From Lampris incognitus (taxonomy: Eukaryota > Chordata > Actinopteri > Lampriformes > Lampridae), in NCBI RefSeq assembly GCF_029633865.1, contig NC_079219.1, positions 13,006,137 to 13,070,136 on the forward strand: DNA of 64,000 nucleotides. The letters are read 5' to 3'. Numbering within the stretch: position 1 is the stretch's first letter; each line of letters starts with the position of its first letter. Positions 53,301 through 63,488 of this stretch are shown one piece after another. Made by a program: the position numbers and the translations under genes. The notes beneath the pieces were generated by a model. It was not told the DNA's origin and did no database searches. It saw only the letters and a program-made list of their open reading frames with translations.

Positions 53301-53896
53301 CCTCCTCCATATTCAGTGAGTCTGTGTATTGCTGGTTTCAGTGTCACATTTTTGAACAGCGCCTGGAACAGGTTGGTGGGAATAGTATTGGCCTGTGCCC
53401 CAGTGTCTAGTTTAAACTTTACCTTCTGTGGAGGTGTGCCAATTCCAACCTCTACGTAAGCCTGCTCGTTGCTTTTTCCGTTGTTCTCTATTGAGATGCA
53501 GTCTATGTACAGCTCTGTCTGTTCTCCCACAGCGGTGCTCTCCACTGTAATGTTGTCGAAGTACAGTTCTTCCTGCTCTCTGTCAGCGGTGTACTCTTCT
53601 GGGTTCTCTCCGACGGCATGTACTGTGCCGCGGTAGTACTTTGTCTGTCCCTGGGAGCTAGACTTGCATACTTTAGCAAAATGATTGAGCTTCTTGCATT
53701 TAATGCATTGTTTACCCTTAGCTGGGCAAGTGGCTTTAGCGCCGTGTAGCCCTCCACAATAGCTACACGCCCTGGCGGCGGTGCTAACGTTACCCTCCCT
53801 TTGTCTGAAGTTAGCGTTAGCTGCTTTGGGTGCGTTCGGTTTGTAAGTCTTTCTGCCTATTGCGTGCACCGTTTCATGTGTGCTGCCCTGGCCCAT
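50387..53896 (-). CDS. Gypsy-4 Pol (with nucleocapsid knuckles), 1169 aa
   Basis: Open frame. By residue: two zinc knuckles ~42-79 (CSYCGGLHGAKATC, CIKCKKLNHFAKVC); protease FKLDTGAQ ~165; reverse transcriptase with VDDILVFG ~442; RNase H QVDASKSGLGAVM ~594; integrase HHCC ~812-845, then GTDLF ~874, SDNGPC ~925 and PQSNGLSEK ~960; a basic, Thr/His-rich C terminus. It lies in the same frame as the Gag frame, separated only by TAG. Catalytic residues appear present. Whether it is translated depends on passing that stop. Confidence 0.93.
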   Translation of the reverse strand: MGQGSTHETVHAIGRKTYKPNAPKAANANFRQREGNVSTAARACSYCGGLHGAKATCPAKGKQCIKCKKLNHFAKVCKSSSQGQTKYYRGTVHAVGENPEEYTADREQEELYFDNITVESTAVGEQTELYIDCISIENNGKSNEQAYVEVGIGTPPQKVKFKLDTGAQANTIPTNLFQALFKNVTLKPAIHRLTEYGGGVLSVKGTCKLKCKYRDNAMMLDFYVIDTNAPPVMAMKTCHDLNLVKIVMAVSEENNVTSQSIMDEYADVFQGIGEFPGECTFRVTPDATPVVCPPRRIPIALRSKLRDELDSMEKGGIICKVTEPTEWVNALVIVEKPKTGKLRVCLDPRALNKVIQRPHYPLPTLEDATTKLAGAEYFSVLDARSGYWAIKLSAESSMLTTFNTVFGRYRFLRLPFGIVSAQDEFQRRVDETYEGLDGVTAIVDDILVFGKTKEEHDQRLRAMLKRTRERGVRLNPDKCHICMSEVSYFGHRLSHKGIKPDPHKVKAVKDMQPPQNKAELETVLGMINYLARFAPHLSQINSPLRQLLKQDSEFVWDAVHDKAFQEMKNLITQHPGPVLSYFDPQKELRLQVDASKSGLGAVMLQDGKPIAYASKSLNSTEENYAQIEKELYAVVFGCKRFHEYMYGRKVIVESDHKPLEAILKKPLAAAPPRLQRMILALQKYDIQIIHRPGKDIPVADTLSRKSIEHHDSDLQEGMEAQVHTVLSNIPVSDTRLTEIKQETAQDPQLTALRRATLTGWPDTKKKCPPSIQEYWNHRAEISEMDGILFKGERIIVPQKLRKDMIQRIHASHLGVEKSKCRARDLLFWPGMGKQIEDAVADCSICQERRSANAKEPMRSHAIPERPWQVIGTDLFTWNSQDFIVTVDYYSRFFELERLYSCTSSAVIMKLKAAMARHGIPETIISDNGPCYSSGEFRNFSQTWGFSHTTTSPHYPQSNGLSEKTVQTAKRILDKAKAENKDPYMSLLEYRNTPVDNLKSPAQLLMSRRLRSILQSTAKHLQPQIASQEDVHKRREVCQQRQQAYYNRTAKPLPHLPAGTPIRFRQEDGSWRPATVERPANTDRSYHIQTKEGQIYQRNRQHLRQSRVNTHTTHTHTSQQTVTSANNNTQAHQQEHAEPPDTNNQRQPDTQPGYTTRSGRTIKPRQILDL

Positions 53897-53899
53897 AAA

Positions 53900-54427
53900 C
53901 TATAGCTGTTGCTTTGCTAGCTCGTGTGAGCGGGCTACATCTATGGCTTTTTCTAGCGTTAGCTCAGCTCCCTGGCTAAGTAGCTTTTCTCTCACTCTGG
54001 GTGAGTTGGTGGCAAACACGATGCGGTCCCTGACCATCTCGTCGGCGTTTGGGTAGCCACAGTCTTTGACTAGGAGCTTTAGCTCAGTTACAAATCGTTC
54101 GAAGGATTCACTCTCTCCCTGCATCTTTTCATGAAATTTATATCTGGCATAAATCGGGTTTGCTTTGGGGGTGATGTACTCAGTGTACTTATCGTAGTAC
54201 GTTTCTAGCTTCTTGGCTTGTTCTTCGCTGAGTGTCCAAGTGTTGTGCACATCGCGCCCTTTTTCCCCTATCCAGAGCAGGAGGTAGCTGCATTTCTCCT
54301 CTTCGTTCTTCCCGCGCAGGGGGCCCTTGAACATTAGCTCCGTTGTTTGTCGAAATCGTCTCCATGCTTCAGGTAAGTTCGCCGATTCCCAGTCCATCCG
54401 TGGAGCTGGAACGCCGTACGAATCCAT
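53900..54427 (-). CDS. Gypsy-4 Gag (175 aa)
   Basis: Starts 34 bases after the 5' LTR. Contains the gypsy capsid pattern WRRFRQTTELMFKG, YARYKFHEKMQGESESFERF and DRIVFATNSPRVREKLL, like that in Gypsy-5. Ends AKQQL then TAG, with the downstream frame continuing in phase and starting with the nucleocapsid knuckles, which normally belong to Gag. Confidence 0.88.
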   Translation of the reverse strand: MDSYGVPAPRMDWESANLPEAWRRFRQTTELMFKGPLRGKNEEEKCSYLLLWIGEKGRDVHNTWTLSEEQAKKLETYYDKYTEYITPKANPIYARYKFHEKMQGESESFERFVTELKLLVKDCGYPNADEMVRDRIVFATNSPRVREKLLSQGAELTLEKAIDVARSHELAKQQL

Positions 54428-54460
54428 ATTGGGTATTTAAACTCCGCTACTCTGACACCA

Positions 54461-54653
54461 TGTAATGATCTGTGCCCTCTGGCTATGTTAACTTATAACA
54501 TTAATAAAGCAAGGACGACTTCTCTCGTGCTGGGTGTTTATTCATCGACCGGATTCCCACTGACGTTGTTACGTACATCATGTGACTTTGTTGTGGCGCT
54601 ACGGAAAGCCGTAAGGGACATTAGCAAATCAAATATTACTAGCAAATATTTCA
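54461..54653 (-). repeat. Gypsy-4 5' LTR
   Basis: Matches 49867-50059 with about four changes, one at the terminus (TTTCA for TTACA). Confidence 0.92.
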
Positions 54654-54675
54654 GGGGGGGTAGTGTCATGGATAA
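54654..54675 (+). repeat. Short piece of TRIM LTR between two insertions
   Basis: G run followed by TAGTGTCATGGATAA (54661-54675), which is repeated after RTE-3 at 57813-57827. It corresponds to the start of the tRNA-like LTR (TGTAACGTGCATGGATTA). Confidence 0.7.
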
Positions 54676-57600
54676 AACCCAGCCACTGAGGATGCACAAG
54701 CCAGTGCATCCTTAGTGCCGGTCCCAAGCCCGGACAAATGGGGAGGGTTGCGTCAGGAAGGGCATCCGGCGTAAAATCTTTGCCAAATCAAATATGCGGA
54801 TCATAAATAAGACTTACATACCGGATCGGTCGAGGCCCGGGTTACCAACGACCGCCACCGGTACTATTAACCAGCAGGATGTCGGTGGAAACTATGCTAC
54901 TGTTGGGCGAAGGAGAAGGAGAGGAGGAAAGCATGTCCAGAGGCAGCTAGAGAGGAGGAAGGGTAGGCATGTGGAGGTGAGAGTTGGAACTTTGAATGTT
55001 GGCACTATGACTGGTAAAGGGAGAGAGCTGGCTGACATGATGGAAAGAAGAAAGGTAGGCATACTGTGTGTGCAAGAGACCAGGTGGAAGGGGAGTAAGG
55101 CCAGGAGTATCGGAGGTGGGTTCAAACTCTTCTACCATGGTGTGAATGGGAGGAGAAATGGGGTAGGGGTAATTCTGAAGGAAGAGTATGTCAAGGGCGT
55201 GCTGGAGGTGAAGAGAGTGTCAGACAGAGTGATGAGTATGAAGCTGGAAATTGAAGGTTTATTGCTGAATGTTATCAGCGCATATGCCCCGCAAGTTGGG
55301 TGTGAGATGGATGAAAAAGAAGAATTCTGGAATGAGTTGGACGACATGGTGGAGAGGGTACCCAAGGAGGAGAGAGTGGTGATTGGAGCGGACTTCAATG
55401 GACATGTTGGTGAAGGGAACAGAGGTGATGAGGAGGTGATGGGAAAGTATGGAGTCAAGAAGAGAAATGTGGAAGGACAGATGGTGGTCGATTTTGCGAA
55501 AAGGATGGAAATGGCTGTGGTGAATACATATTTCAAGAAGAGGGAGGAACACAGGGTGACGTACAAGAGTGGAGGAAAGTGCACACAGGTGGACTATATC
55601 TTATGTAGAAGGCACCATCTAAAAGGGATTGGAGACTGCAAGGTGGTGACAGGGGAGAGCGTAGCCAGGCAGCATCGGATGGTGGTCTGTAGGATGACTT
55701 TGGAGACCAAGAAGAGGAAGCGAGTGAAGACACAGCCGAAGATTAAATGGTGGAAGTTGAAGAAGGAAGACTGTTGTGTGGAGTTCAGGCAGGAGTTAAG
55801 ACAGGCACTGGGTGGTAGTGAAGAGTTGCCAGATGGCTGGAAAACCACTGCAGAAATAGTGAGGGAGACAGCTAGGAAGGTACTTGGTATGTCATCAGGA
55901 CAGAGGAAGGAAGACAAGGAGACTTGGTGGTGGAATGAGGAAGTACAGCAAATTATAAAGAGGAAAAGGTTGGCAAAGAAGAAGTGGGATAGTCAGAGAG
56001 ATGAAGAAAGTAGACAGGAGTACAAGGAGATGCAGCGTAAAGCAAAGAGAGAGGTGGCAAAGGCAAAGGAAAAGGCGTATGGTGAGTTGTATGACAGGTT
56101 AGACACTAAGGAAGGAGAAAAGGACTTGTACCGATTGGCTAGACAGAGGGACCAAGCTACAAAGGATGTGCAGCAAGTTAGGGCGATCAAGGATAGAGAT
56201 GGAAATGTGCTGACAAGCGAGGAGAGTGTGCTAAGAAGGTGGAAGGAATACTTTGAGGGGCTGATGAATGAAGAAAATGAGAGAGAGAGAAGGTTGGATG
56301 ATGTAGGGATAGTGAATCAGGAAGTTCAGCGGATTAGCAAGGAGGAAGTGAGGGCAGCTATGAAGAGGATGAAGAATGGAAAGGCAGTTGGTCCTGATGA
56401 CATACCTGTGGAGGCATGGAGATGTTTAGGAGAGATGGCAGTGGAGTTTCTAACTAGATTGTTTAACACAATCCTGGAAAGTGAGAGGATGCCTGAGGAG
56501 TGGAGAAGAAGCATACTGGTACCGATTTTCAAGAACAAGGGCGATGTGCAGAACTGTAACAACTACAGAGGTATAAAGTTGATCAGCCACAGCATGAAGA
56601 TTTGGGAAAGAGTAATAGAAGCTAGGTTAAGAGGAGAGGTGACGATCAGCGAGCAGCAGTATGGTTTCATGCCACGAAAGAGCACCACAGATGCGATGTT
56701 TGCTTTGAGAATGTTGATTGAGAAGTATAGAGAAGGCCAGAAAGAGTTGCATTGTGTCTTTGTAGATTTAGAGAAAGCTTATGACAGAGTGCCGAGAGAG
56801 GAGGTGTGGTATTGTATGAGGAAGTCAGGAGTTGCAGAGAAGTATGTAGGAGTGGTGCAGGATACGTATGAGGGAAGTGTGACAATGGTGAGGTGTGCAG
56901 TTGGAATGACAGATGGGTTCAAGGTGGAGGTGGGATTACATCAAGGATCGGCTCTTAGCCCTTTCTTGTTTGCAATGGTGATGGACAGGTTGACGGACAA
57001 GATCAGGCAGGAGTCTCCATGGACGATGATGTTCGCGGATGACATTGTGATCTGTAGCGAGAGTAGGGTGCAGGTCGAGGAGAGCCTGGAGAGGTGGAGG
57101 TATGCACTAGAGAGAAGAGGAATGAAAGTCAGTAGGAGCAAGACGGAATACCTATGCGTGAATGAGAGAGAGGACAGTGGAATGGTCAGGATGCAAGGAG
57201 TGGAGGTGACAAAGGCATCTGAGTTTAAATACTTGGGGTCAACTGTCCAAAGTAACGGGGAGTGCAGTAGAGAGGTGAAAAAGAGAGTGCAGGCAGGTTG
57301 GAGTGGGTGGAGAAGTGTGTCAGGAGTGATTTGCGACAGAAGGGTACCAGCAAGAGTTAAAGGGAAAGTTTACAAGATGGTTGTGAGACCAGCTATGTTA
57401 TATGGTTTGGAGACAGTGGCACTGACGAAAAGACAGGAGGCGGAGCTGGAGGTGGCAGAGTTGAAGATGCTAAGATTTTCACTGGGAGTAACGAAGAAGG
57501 ACAGGATTAGGAACGATTATATTAGAGGGACCGCTCAGGTTGGACGGTTTGGAGACAAAGCAAGAGAGGCAAGATTGAGATGGCTTGGACATGTGTGGAG

Positions 57601-57812
57601 GAGAGATGCTGAGTATATTGGGAGAAGGATGCTGAATATGGAGCTGCCAGGGAAGAGGAGAAGAGGAAGGCCAAAGAGGAGGTTTATGGATGTGGTGAGG
57701 GAAGACATGCAGGTGGCTGATGTGACAGAGGAAGACGCAGAAGACAGGAAGAAATGGAAACGGATGATCCGCTGTGGCGACCCCTAACGGGAGCAGCCGA
57801 AAGTAGTAGTAG
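54676..57812 (+). mobile_element. RTE-3: full-length, intact RTE-clade LINE
   Basis: 3137 bp, from AACCCAGCCACTGAGG to an (AGT)n tail. A perfect 15-bp target duplication TAGTGTCATGGATAA lies at 54661-54675 and 57813-57827. Same 5' start as RTE-1, so both are full length. Confidence 0.97.
54794..57787 (+). CDS. RTE-3 endonuclease-reverse transcriptase (997 aa)
   Basis: Single open frame after a 118-base leader. N-terminal apurinic-type endonuclease ~55-310: VGTLNVGTM, CVQETRWKG (catalytic Glu), GADFNGHVG, DYILCRR, ARQHRMVV. Reverse transcriptase ~540-850: GPDDIPVEAW, NNYRGIKLIS, QYGFMPRKSTTDAMF, VDLEKAYDRVPRE, GLHQGSALSPFLFA and FADD at 747-750. C-terminal domain with GHVWRRDAEYIGRRML. The protein nicks target DNA and primes cDNA there, as known for RTE elements. 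The motif set and (AGT)n tail fit the RTE clade; the exact family is not named. Confidence 0.95.
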   Translation: MRIINKTYIPDRSRPGLPTTATGTINQQDVGGNYATVGRRRRRGGKHVQRQLERRKGRHVEVRVGTLNVGTMTGKGRELADMMERRKVGILCVQETRWKGSKARSIGGGFKLFYHGVNGRRNGVGVILKEEYVKGVLEVKRVSDRVMSMKLEIEGLLLNVISAYAPQVGCEMDEKEEFWNELDDMVERVPKEERVVIGADFNGHVGEGNRGDEEVMGKYGVKKRNVEGQMVVDFAKRMEMAVVNTYFKKREEHRVTYKSGGKCTQVDYILCRRHHLKGIGDCKVVTGESVARQHRMVVCRMTLETKKRKRVKTQPKIKWWKLKKEDCCVEFRQELRQALGGSEELPDGWKTTAEIVRETARKVLGMSSGQRKEDKETWWWNEEVQQIIKRKRLAKKKWDSQRDEESRQEYKEMQRKAKREVAKAKEKAYGELYDRLDTKEGEKDLYRLARQRDQATKDVQQVRAIKDRDGNVLTSEESVLRRWKEYFEGLMNEENERERRLDDVGIVNQEVQRISKEEVRAAMKRMKNGKAVGPDDIPVEAWRCLGEMAVEFLTRLFNTILESERMPEEWRRSILVPIFKNKGDVQNCNNYRGIKLISHSMKIWERVIEARLRGEVTISEQQYGFMPRKSTTDAMFALRMLIEKYREGQKELHCVFVDLEKAYDRVPREEVWYCMRKSGVAEKYVGVVQDTYEGSVTMVRCAVGMTDGFKVEVGLHQGSALSPFLFAMVMDRLTDKIRQESPWTMMFADDIVICSESRVQVEESLERWRYALERRGMKVSRSKTEYLCVNEREDSGMVRMQGVEVTKASEFKYLGSTVQSNGECSREVKKRVQAGWSGWRSVSGVICDRRVPARVKGKVYKMVVRPAMLYGLETVALTKRQEAELEVAELKMLRFSLGVTKKDRIRNDYIRGTAQVGRFGDKAREARLRWLGHVWRRDAEYIGRRMLNMELPGKRRRGRPKRRFMDVVREDMQVADVTEEDAEDRKKWKRMIRCGDP

Positions 57813-57827
57813 TAGTGTCATGGATAA

Positions 57828-57960
57828 GTAGACACGTTGGCTATTTGTTAACGAATCGAATCCTTTGGTCGAGCGGTTAGCGCTGTCTCCGGCGGTGCGG
57901 ATAATACGGGTTTGCGTCCCGGCTGCGGCAGTTCCTGCGGTTGCCCCCCCGAATCCACCG
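57828..57960 (+). repeat. TRIM LTR remainder with tRNA-like core
   Basis: Continues the LTR cut by RTE-3: GTAGACACGTTGGC, then A-box-like TTGGTCGAGCGGTTAGCG and B-box-like GGGTTTGCGTCCCGG, in plus orientation. Its far end is diverged (CCGAATCCACCGG). Confidence 0.7.
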
Positions 57961-58426
57961 GAATATTGTTGCAGGTCTAATGTTTTAAATGTGTATTACA
58001 GTATTTCCTATTTTGTTTGCTTTGGGGGACTTTTATTCTGAAATTACGAATTGATTCTTAGTATTTCCTATCGCGAACGAAAGAAGGAACATTAACGGTG
58101 AAATGAGATCCCATTAAGTCGAATTTTATTGTATTACCACCCTCCGAAGAGGCACAAGGTTAGTGTTCTTTGTATTGTATTGTTGTGTGTTTTTGTGCTT
58201 TGACGTAATTTTGAAGCCATATGGAACTTCATAGCTCTTCTAAGTTGAGTGTCTGTTAACAGAGGTGAGCTAATGTTAAGCTAGGGTAACTCTTGAAGCT
58301 ACATAGCTATGTAGTTAATGTATTTCTGTTTGTGCTTTATATCTAGCTCTTACGGTGGTTTGGAGTTTTTAAATAAATGAGAAAATCATCAGTTGAAGTG
58401 TTGACCATCATTCGGTGGGGATGCTA

Positions 58427-58463
<37 letters not shown>

Positions 58464-58798
58464 TTAGTAATAGACTCATTCTGCCAAAAAGCACCACAGA
58501 GTGCCACAGAAGGCCATTCCTGCTTGTGGCCATCAAACTTTACAACTCCTCCCTCAGACTCAGACTGTCAGACACTCTTGAGTTAATGGTCATTGCACTG
58601 GCCGTGTCGGGTTTTGCTTGTTGTGTGCTGCGGTAGTGCAGTATAGATAGGGTGTTATGTGCACCATGCTTGTTGATATATTTTGTTCTTATTTCTATTT
58701 ATTCTGTTCTCGCAATTGCGTCTGAGCAAGGCTAGACAGATAGCTACCAAAAAGAATCCTCAATAAACCCGTCTTCAACAGAGTGGGGCTTTACTGGT
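57961..58798. other. No gene recognised; (ATT)n and possible LINE remnant
   Basis: (ATT)n at about 58431-58464. At 58500-58590 a short frame (FLLVAIKLYNSSLRLRLSD) resembles the C terminus of a LINE reverse transcriptase, but it is too short to classify. Confidence 0.45.
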
Positions 58799-58994
58799 TG
58801 TAGTGATATGTGGTAGCAGACGGTCACCCATAGGTGGCAGTATAACCTCAAGGGACCTCTGTGAGATTGGATGTGATTACAGGTAGTAGAAGAAGCACTA
58901 GAGCGAGACGACGTGAGTTACAAAATAAACAGCTAGCTGAAGCTAGCATAAAGTTCAAGTTGAAGCTTTATTTTATAAGCATAAGAACTTTACA
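58799..58994 (+). repeat. Gypsy-5 5' LTR
   Basis: TGTAGTGATATGTGG...AACTTTACA, with AATAAA near 58924. Confidence 0.93.
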
Positions 58995-59059
58995 TGGTAC
59001 CAGGACGGGGTTAAAGAAAAAGAAGCAACACAACGGATGCAGTAAAACCGCCAGGTCAG

Positions 59060-62000
59060 TTGAAACTGACTGGAAACGTCGACGCAAGTTGGAGGGCTTT
59101 TAAACAGCAGTTCCTGCTGTACAGCGCGGCGGTCGGAGTGGATCAGCGAGCGGAGGAAAGGAAAATAGCCTTGCTGCTGCTCACCATCGCCGGCCCAGAG
59201 GCCATTGAAGTCTTCAACACCTTTATGTTTGCTCAACCCGGAGACGCAGCCAAGTTTGAAGAGGTCTTAAAGAAATCTGACGAGCACTGCATGTCGAAGA
59301 AAAAGGAAACGTACGAGAGATACGTCTTTCGCTCACGCTCGCAGCACCAGGATGAGTCATTTGATAATTTTCTCACTGACCTCAAGATTAAAGCTCATTC
59401 CCGAATTTCGGTGATCTCAGAGACTCTATGATACGAGATCAAATAATTTTTGGAACAAATGAGAAGAAGCTCCGGGAGAAACTATTGAGGGAGACAGACC
59501 TCACGTTGGACAGTGCTATAAGAATATGGCAAGCCAGTGAGCTTGCACGACAACAGGTTCTGACTTTCAGAGAGCCGCCTGCTCACGCAGCAGCGCACCA
59601 AGCAGACGAGGCAGTGAACGCCGTGTTCGTGAAAGGGAAGCCACGGAGCAAATTTAAAAGCAGTGACACTAGAAATAAAAACAATGACAAGGAGATGTTC
59701 ACTTGCAAGAGATGAGGTGGAAAAACACAGACCAAGACTGTCCTGCCTATGGAAAAATGTGTGCAAAATGTAAAGGACAAAATCATTTTGCCAGAATGTG
59801 TCAAGAGAAGGGACAGGGTGTACACACAGTGCAGGAAGAAACAGATGACAGTGATGATCTGAGTGAAGCATTTTTCATAAAGATGGTGTCACATGATGAA
59901 GATGTTAACACACTGTCCTCGAGAATAAATGATACATGTCAGACTGTAAATACAGTGACAGATGACAAATGGACTGCTCCGCTGTTAGTTAATGGGACAA
60001 TTGTAACATTTAAAATTGACACTGGGGCTAAAGCTAATTTGATAAGTGAGAAAGATTTGAATGCACTGACTGAGAAGCCTAAAAAAATCACAGAAAGAGT
60101 TCCACCCCTGAAGGCTTACAATAATCAGCCAATACAAACAAAAGGTGGATGCAGACGTAAAGTAACGGCAAAGGGCAAACAGCATAACCTGTTATTCACT
60201 ATTGTGCCGAATGGACATGAGTCACTCTTAGGAGACAAAGCATCTGAGGACCTAGGTCTAGTAAAGAGGATCTATCAGATAAACACGGACAACATTAAAA
60301 TAGTCAAGCTAAGCAAAAGACAGGAACATCAACAGTGTGAGGGAAGTGCAGACATAATAGATAAGTTTCCTTCTGTCTTCAAAGGACATGGGACGTTACC
60401 TTACACTTACAAAATTCAGCTCAAAGATGATGCCAAGCCTGTAGTGCATGCCCCAAGGAGAGTGCCAGCACCACTCAGAGCTGGCTTGAAAAAAGAGCTT
60501 GAAAGAATGACTCAATGGGTGTAATTGAATGAGTGGAAGAACCCACAGACTGGGTTAACTCCATCACGTGTCAAAAAGAAGAATACAGGTGCCTTAAGAG
60601 TCTGCCTTGATCTCAAAGATTTAAATGAAAATATTAAGAGAGAGCATTATCAGATGCCAAAACGAGAAGAGATAATGAGTGAAATGACTGGTGCTAATTT
60701 TTTTCACAAATTAGATGCCTCACACGGGTTCTGGCAGCTGAGGCTGGACCCAGAAAGCAGCAAGTACACCACCTTTAACACACCATTTGGACGTTACTGT
60801 TTCTTGAGGCTCCCATTTGACATTAAATCAGCACCAGAGATCTTCCACAGAGCAATGGAGTCCATGATAGAGGGTCTGGACGGCACAAGAGTTTATATAG
60901 ATGACTTGGTTGTCTGGGGAAAAACACGTCAACAACATGATGAAACACTGGAGAAAATCTTACAGAGAGTCAAAAAGAATGGACTAAAACTGAATAGAGA
61001 CAAGAGTCTCTTTGGTGTCTCAGAGATGACCTTCTTAGGAGACAAGGTCACAAGTGAAAGGGTGGAACCTGACCAGTCAAAAGTGCAAGCCATATTGGAT
61101 ATGCCTGCCCCCACTGACAAAAAAGGTGTCCTGAAAGCCATGGGAATGATCAACTTCCTGGGTAAGTTCATTCCATTCTTACCTCCAAGACAGCATGCCT
61201 CAGGGAGTTGCTACAGCACAACACAGTATTTGAATGGACTGCTCGACATGAGAAGGAGTGGAAAAAATTAAAGGAAACTGTAACTACAGAGCCGGTCCTC
61301 CCATTCTTTGACCCATCAAAACCAATAAAGATCTCCACTGATACCTCAAAAGATGGCTTGGGAGCTGTACTGCTACAAAGGCATGAAGACAAATGGCAAC
61401 CTGTAGCATATGCGTCTAGATCGATGACAGAGACCGAACAACGTTATGCTCAAATTGAAAAAGAGACTTTGGGCTTAGTGTTTGGGTGTGGAAAGTTTCA
61501 CAGTTATGTGTATGGATTGCCAACCTTTACAGCAGAGACTGACCACAAACCGCTGATATCAATTAGAAAAAAGAACCTTAATGACATGTCACCCAGAATT
61601 CAGCGCATGCTGATGGCGTTGCAGCGATATGACTTTGAACTTATTTACACACCAGGAAAATACATTGTACTTGCAGATGCTTTATCAAGAGCACCAGCTC
61701 CAAACAGTGACATGCTGGTCAGCCCTGTGACTGATGATGCTGAAACACACATTAACATGGTGACTGCTTCACTCCCAACATCAGATGTCATGTTATAGCA
61801 AATTGTACAAGAGACATCAGAAGATCCTCTGCTGCAGAAAGTGTCCCACCATATCCAGAATGGTTGGTCAAAAGGAGTGCCTAGGGTTCTACCCTGTGCG
61901 TGCGGACTTGTGTATGGCTAATGGACTGCTGCTGCGACAAAACAAGATTGTCATCCCACAATCCATGCGTCAGGACATGCTTCAGCGCATTCATGAGGGA

Positions 62001-63038
62001 CACCTGGGCGTGGAGAAATGTAAAAGGAGAGCGAGAGAGGCAGTTTATTGGCCGGGCATCAACAAAGACATAGAGGAGATGATACAGAAATGTGAAACAT
62101 GTCTCAAATATCATTACAAACAAACAAAAGAGCCTATGCTAATAGCAGACCCACCCACTGCACCATGGCAAAAAGTAGGCAGTGATTTATTTCATCTACA
62201 TGGCAAGGACTATCTTCTGGTGATAGACTATTATTCTAACTATCCAGAAGTTGCACAACTGTCCAGTACATCAGCACAGTCTGTCATCACACACATGAAA
62301 GGGTTTTTTGCCAGACATGGAATTCCACAATGTGTCGTCAGTGACAATAGTCCACAATATGACTGTGGTGAGTTTAGTGAGTTTGCAAAGCAATATGGAT
62401 TTAAACATGTCACCTCCAGCCCTTTGTATCCACATGCTAATGGGCAGGCTGAAAAAGGGGTCAAAATTGTAAAGAGACTGTTAAAAAAGGCAAAAGACTG
62501 TAAAGCTGACCCTTACCTGGCTTTGCTAAGCTACAGGGCTGTAGCTCTGGAGTGTGGAGCGTCTCCTGCTGAGCTACTCATGCATCGCAAGCTGCGCACC
62601 ACACTTCCACACATTCCAAGACACAAGGATAACAAAAACAACGACACACTGACTGACAAAAGGATAAGACTCAAGTACAGACAGAAAATGAACTATGACA
62701 AAACAGCAAGGCATCTGGAACCTCTTAAGGAAAGAGATGTTGTGAGGATTGAGGGTCCTGAGTTCTGGGACAGGAAAGCAACAGTCCTCAGTCAAGTAGG
62801 TCCCAGGTCTTTTGTGATCAAGACAGAGAATGGACAAGTGTTAAGGAGAAACAGGAGGAGTCTGTTAAAGACTCAGGACATTGAGAATCAAGCCGAGGAG
62901 ACTGGATCTGAACAGCGAGAGGGTGCTACACCAGATGTGCACCACAGTGAGCCTCCTTCACCTTCCCCAATGACTGTGACACTGAGAAGGTCTACCAGAC
63001 CTAGGAAGCCTCCTGGGAGGCTCATAGAACAAGAGTGA
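59060..63038 (+). pseudogene. Gypsy-5 gag-pol pseudogene
   Basis: Gag (WRAFKQQFLLYSAAVG) resembles that of Gypsy-4. Then a knuckle CAKCKGQNHFARMC near 59770, protease FKIDTGAKANLI near 60015, reverse transcriptase with LRLPFDIKSAPE and VYIDDLVVWG near 60895, RNase H STDTSKDGLGAVL near 61340, integrase HLGVEKCKRRAR...CETC near 62005-62100 and core motifs GSDLFH, SDNSPQYD and PHANGQAEKG (E present). Interrupted by frameshifts near 59430, 59700, 60510, 61200 and 61890 and by stops at about 59713 (a knuckle Cys to TGA) and 61796 (CAG to TAG). Confidence 0.92.
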
Positions 63039-63292
63039 ACTGTTCAGCTAATATAATGTGAAAGAAAGTTGTTGACATGATATGTTATGATGTGTTATTG
63101 ACTTTAACAGTTGTGTAAAATGTGAAGAACAATACTGTAATTCAGTGTTTGATATTCATTTGATTCGGTCAAGGAGATTAATTGTATTTTGGAATACATG
63201 TAGAGTCTATGGGCTAGACTACATTTTGTGTTGCACTGAGTTGATGCATATGGTATATGGTTTATGTTGTGTTTGCCTGTTTGGAAGGGGGA

Positions 63293-63488
63293 TGTAGTGA
63301 TATGTGGTAGCAGACGGTCACCCATAGGTGGCAGTATAACCTCAAGGGACCTCTGTGAAATTGAATGTGATTACAGGTAGTAGAAGAAGCATTAGAGCGA
63401 GACAACGTGAGTTACAAAATAAACAGCTAGCTGAAGCTAGCATAAAGTTCAAGTTGAAGCTTTATTTTATAAGCATAAGAACTTTACA
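63293..63488 (+). repeat. Gypsy-5 3' LTR
   Basis: Matches the 5' LTR with about four substitutions. Confidence 0.93.

Larger units (their letters stand above)
49867..54653 (-). mobile_element. Gypsy-4: complete Ty3/gypsy element
   Basis: 193-bp LTRs at 49867-50059 and 54461-54653 differ at four positions by eye. The primer site on the minus strand is TGGTGTCAGAGT and the polypurine tract AGAAAAAGGGAGA precedes the 3' LTR. G runs flank both ends. Confidence 0.95.
58799..63488 (+). mobile_element. Gypsy-5: Ty3/gypsy element with broken pol
   Basis: 196-bp LTRs (58799-58994 and 63293-63488) differ at about four positions. Target duplication CTGGT is perfect on both sides. A primer site TGGTACCAGGACGG follows the 5' LTR and GGAAGGGGGA precedes the 3' LTR. 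Confidence 0.95.

Noticed and set aside
54892-57141. Minus-strand frames opposite RTE-3
   Set aside because: Low-complexity Ser/Leu-rich shadows of the real plus-strand gene; the same shadows appear opposite RTE-1.
58377-58636. Small poly-isoleucine or poly-tyrosine proteins
   Set aside because: Translation of an (ATT)n repeat.
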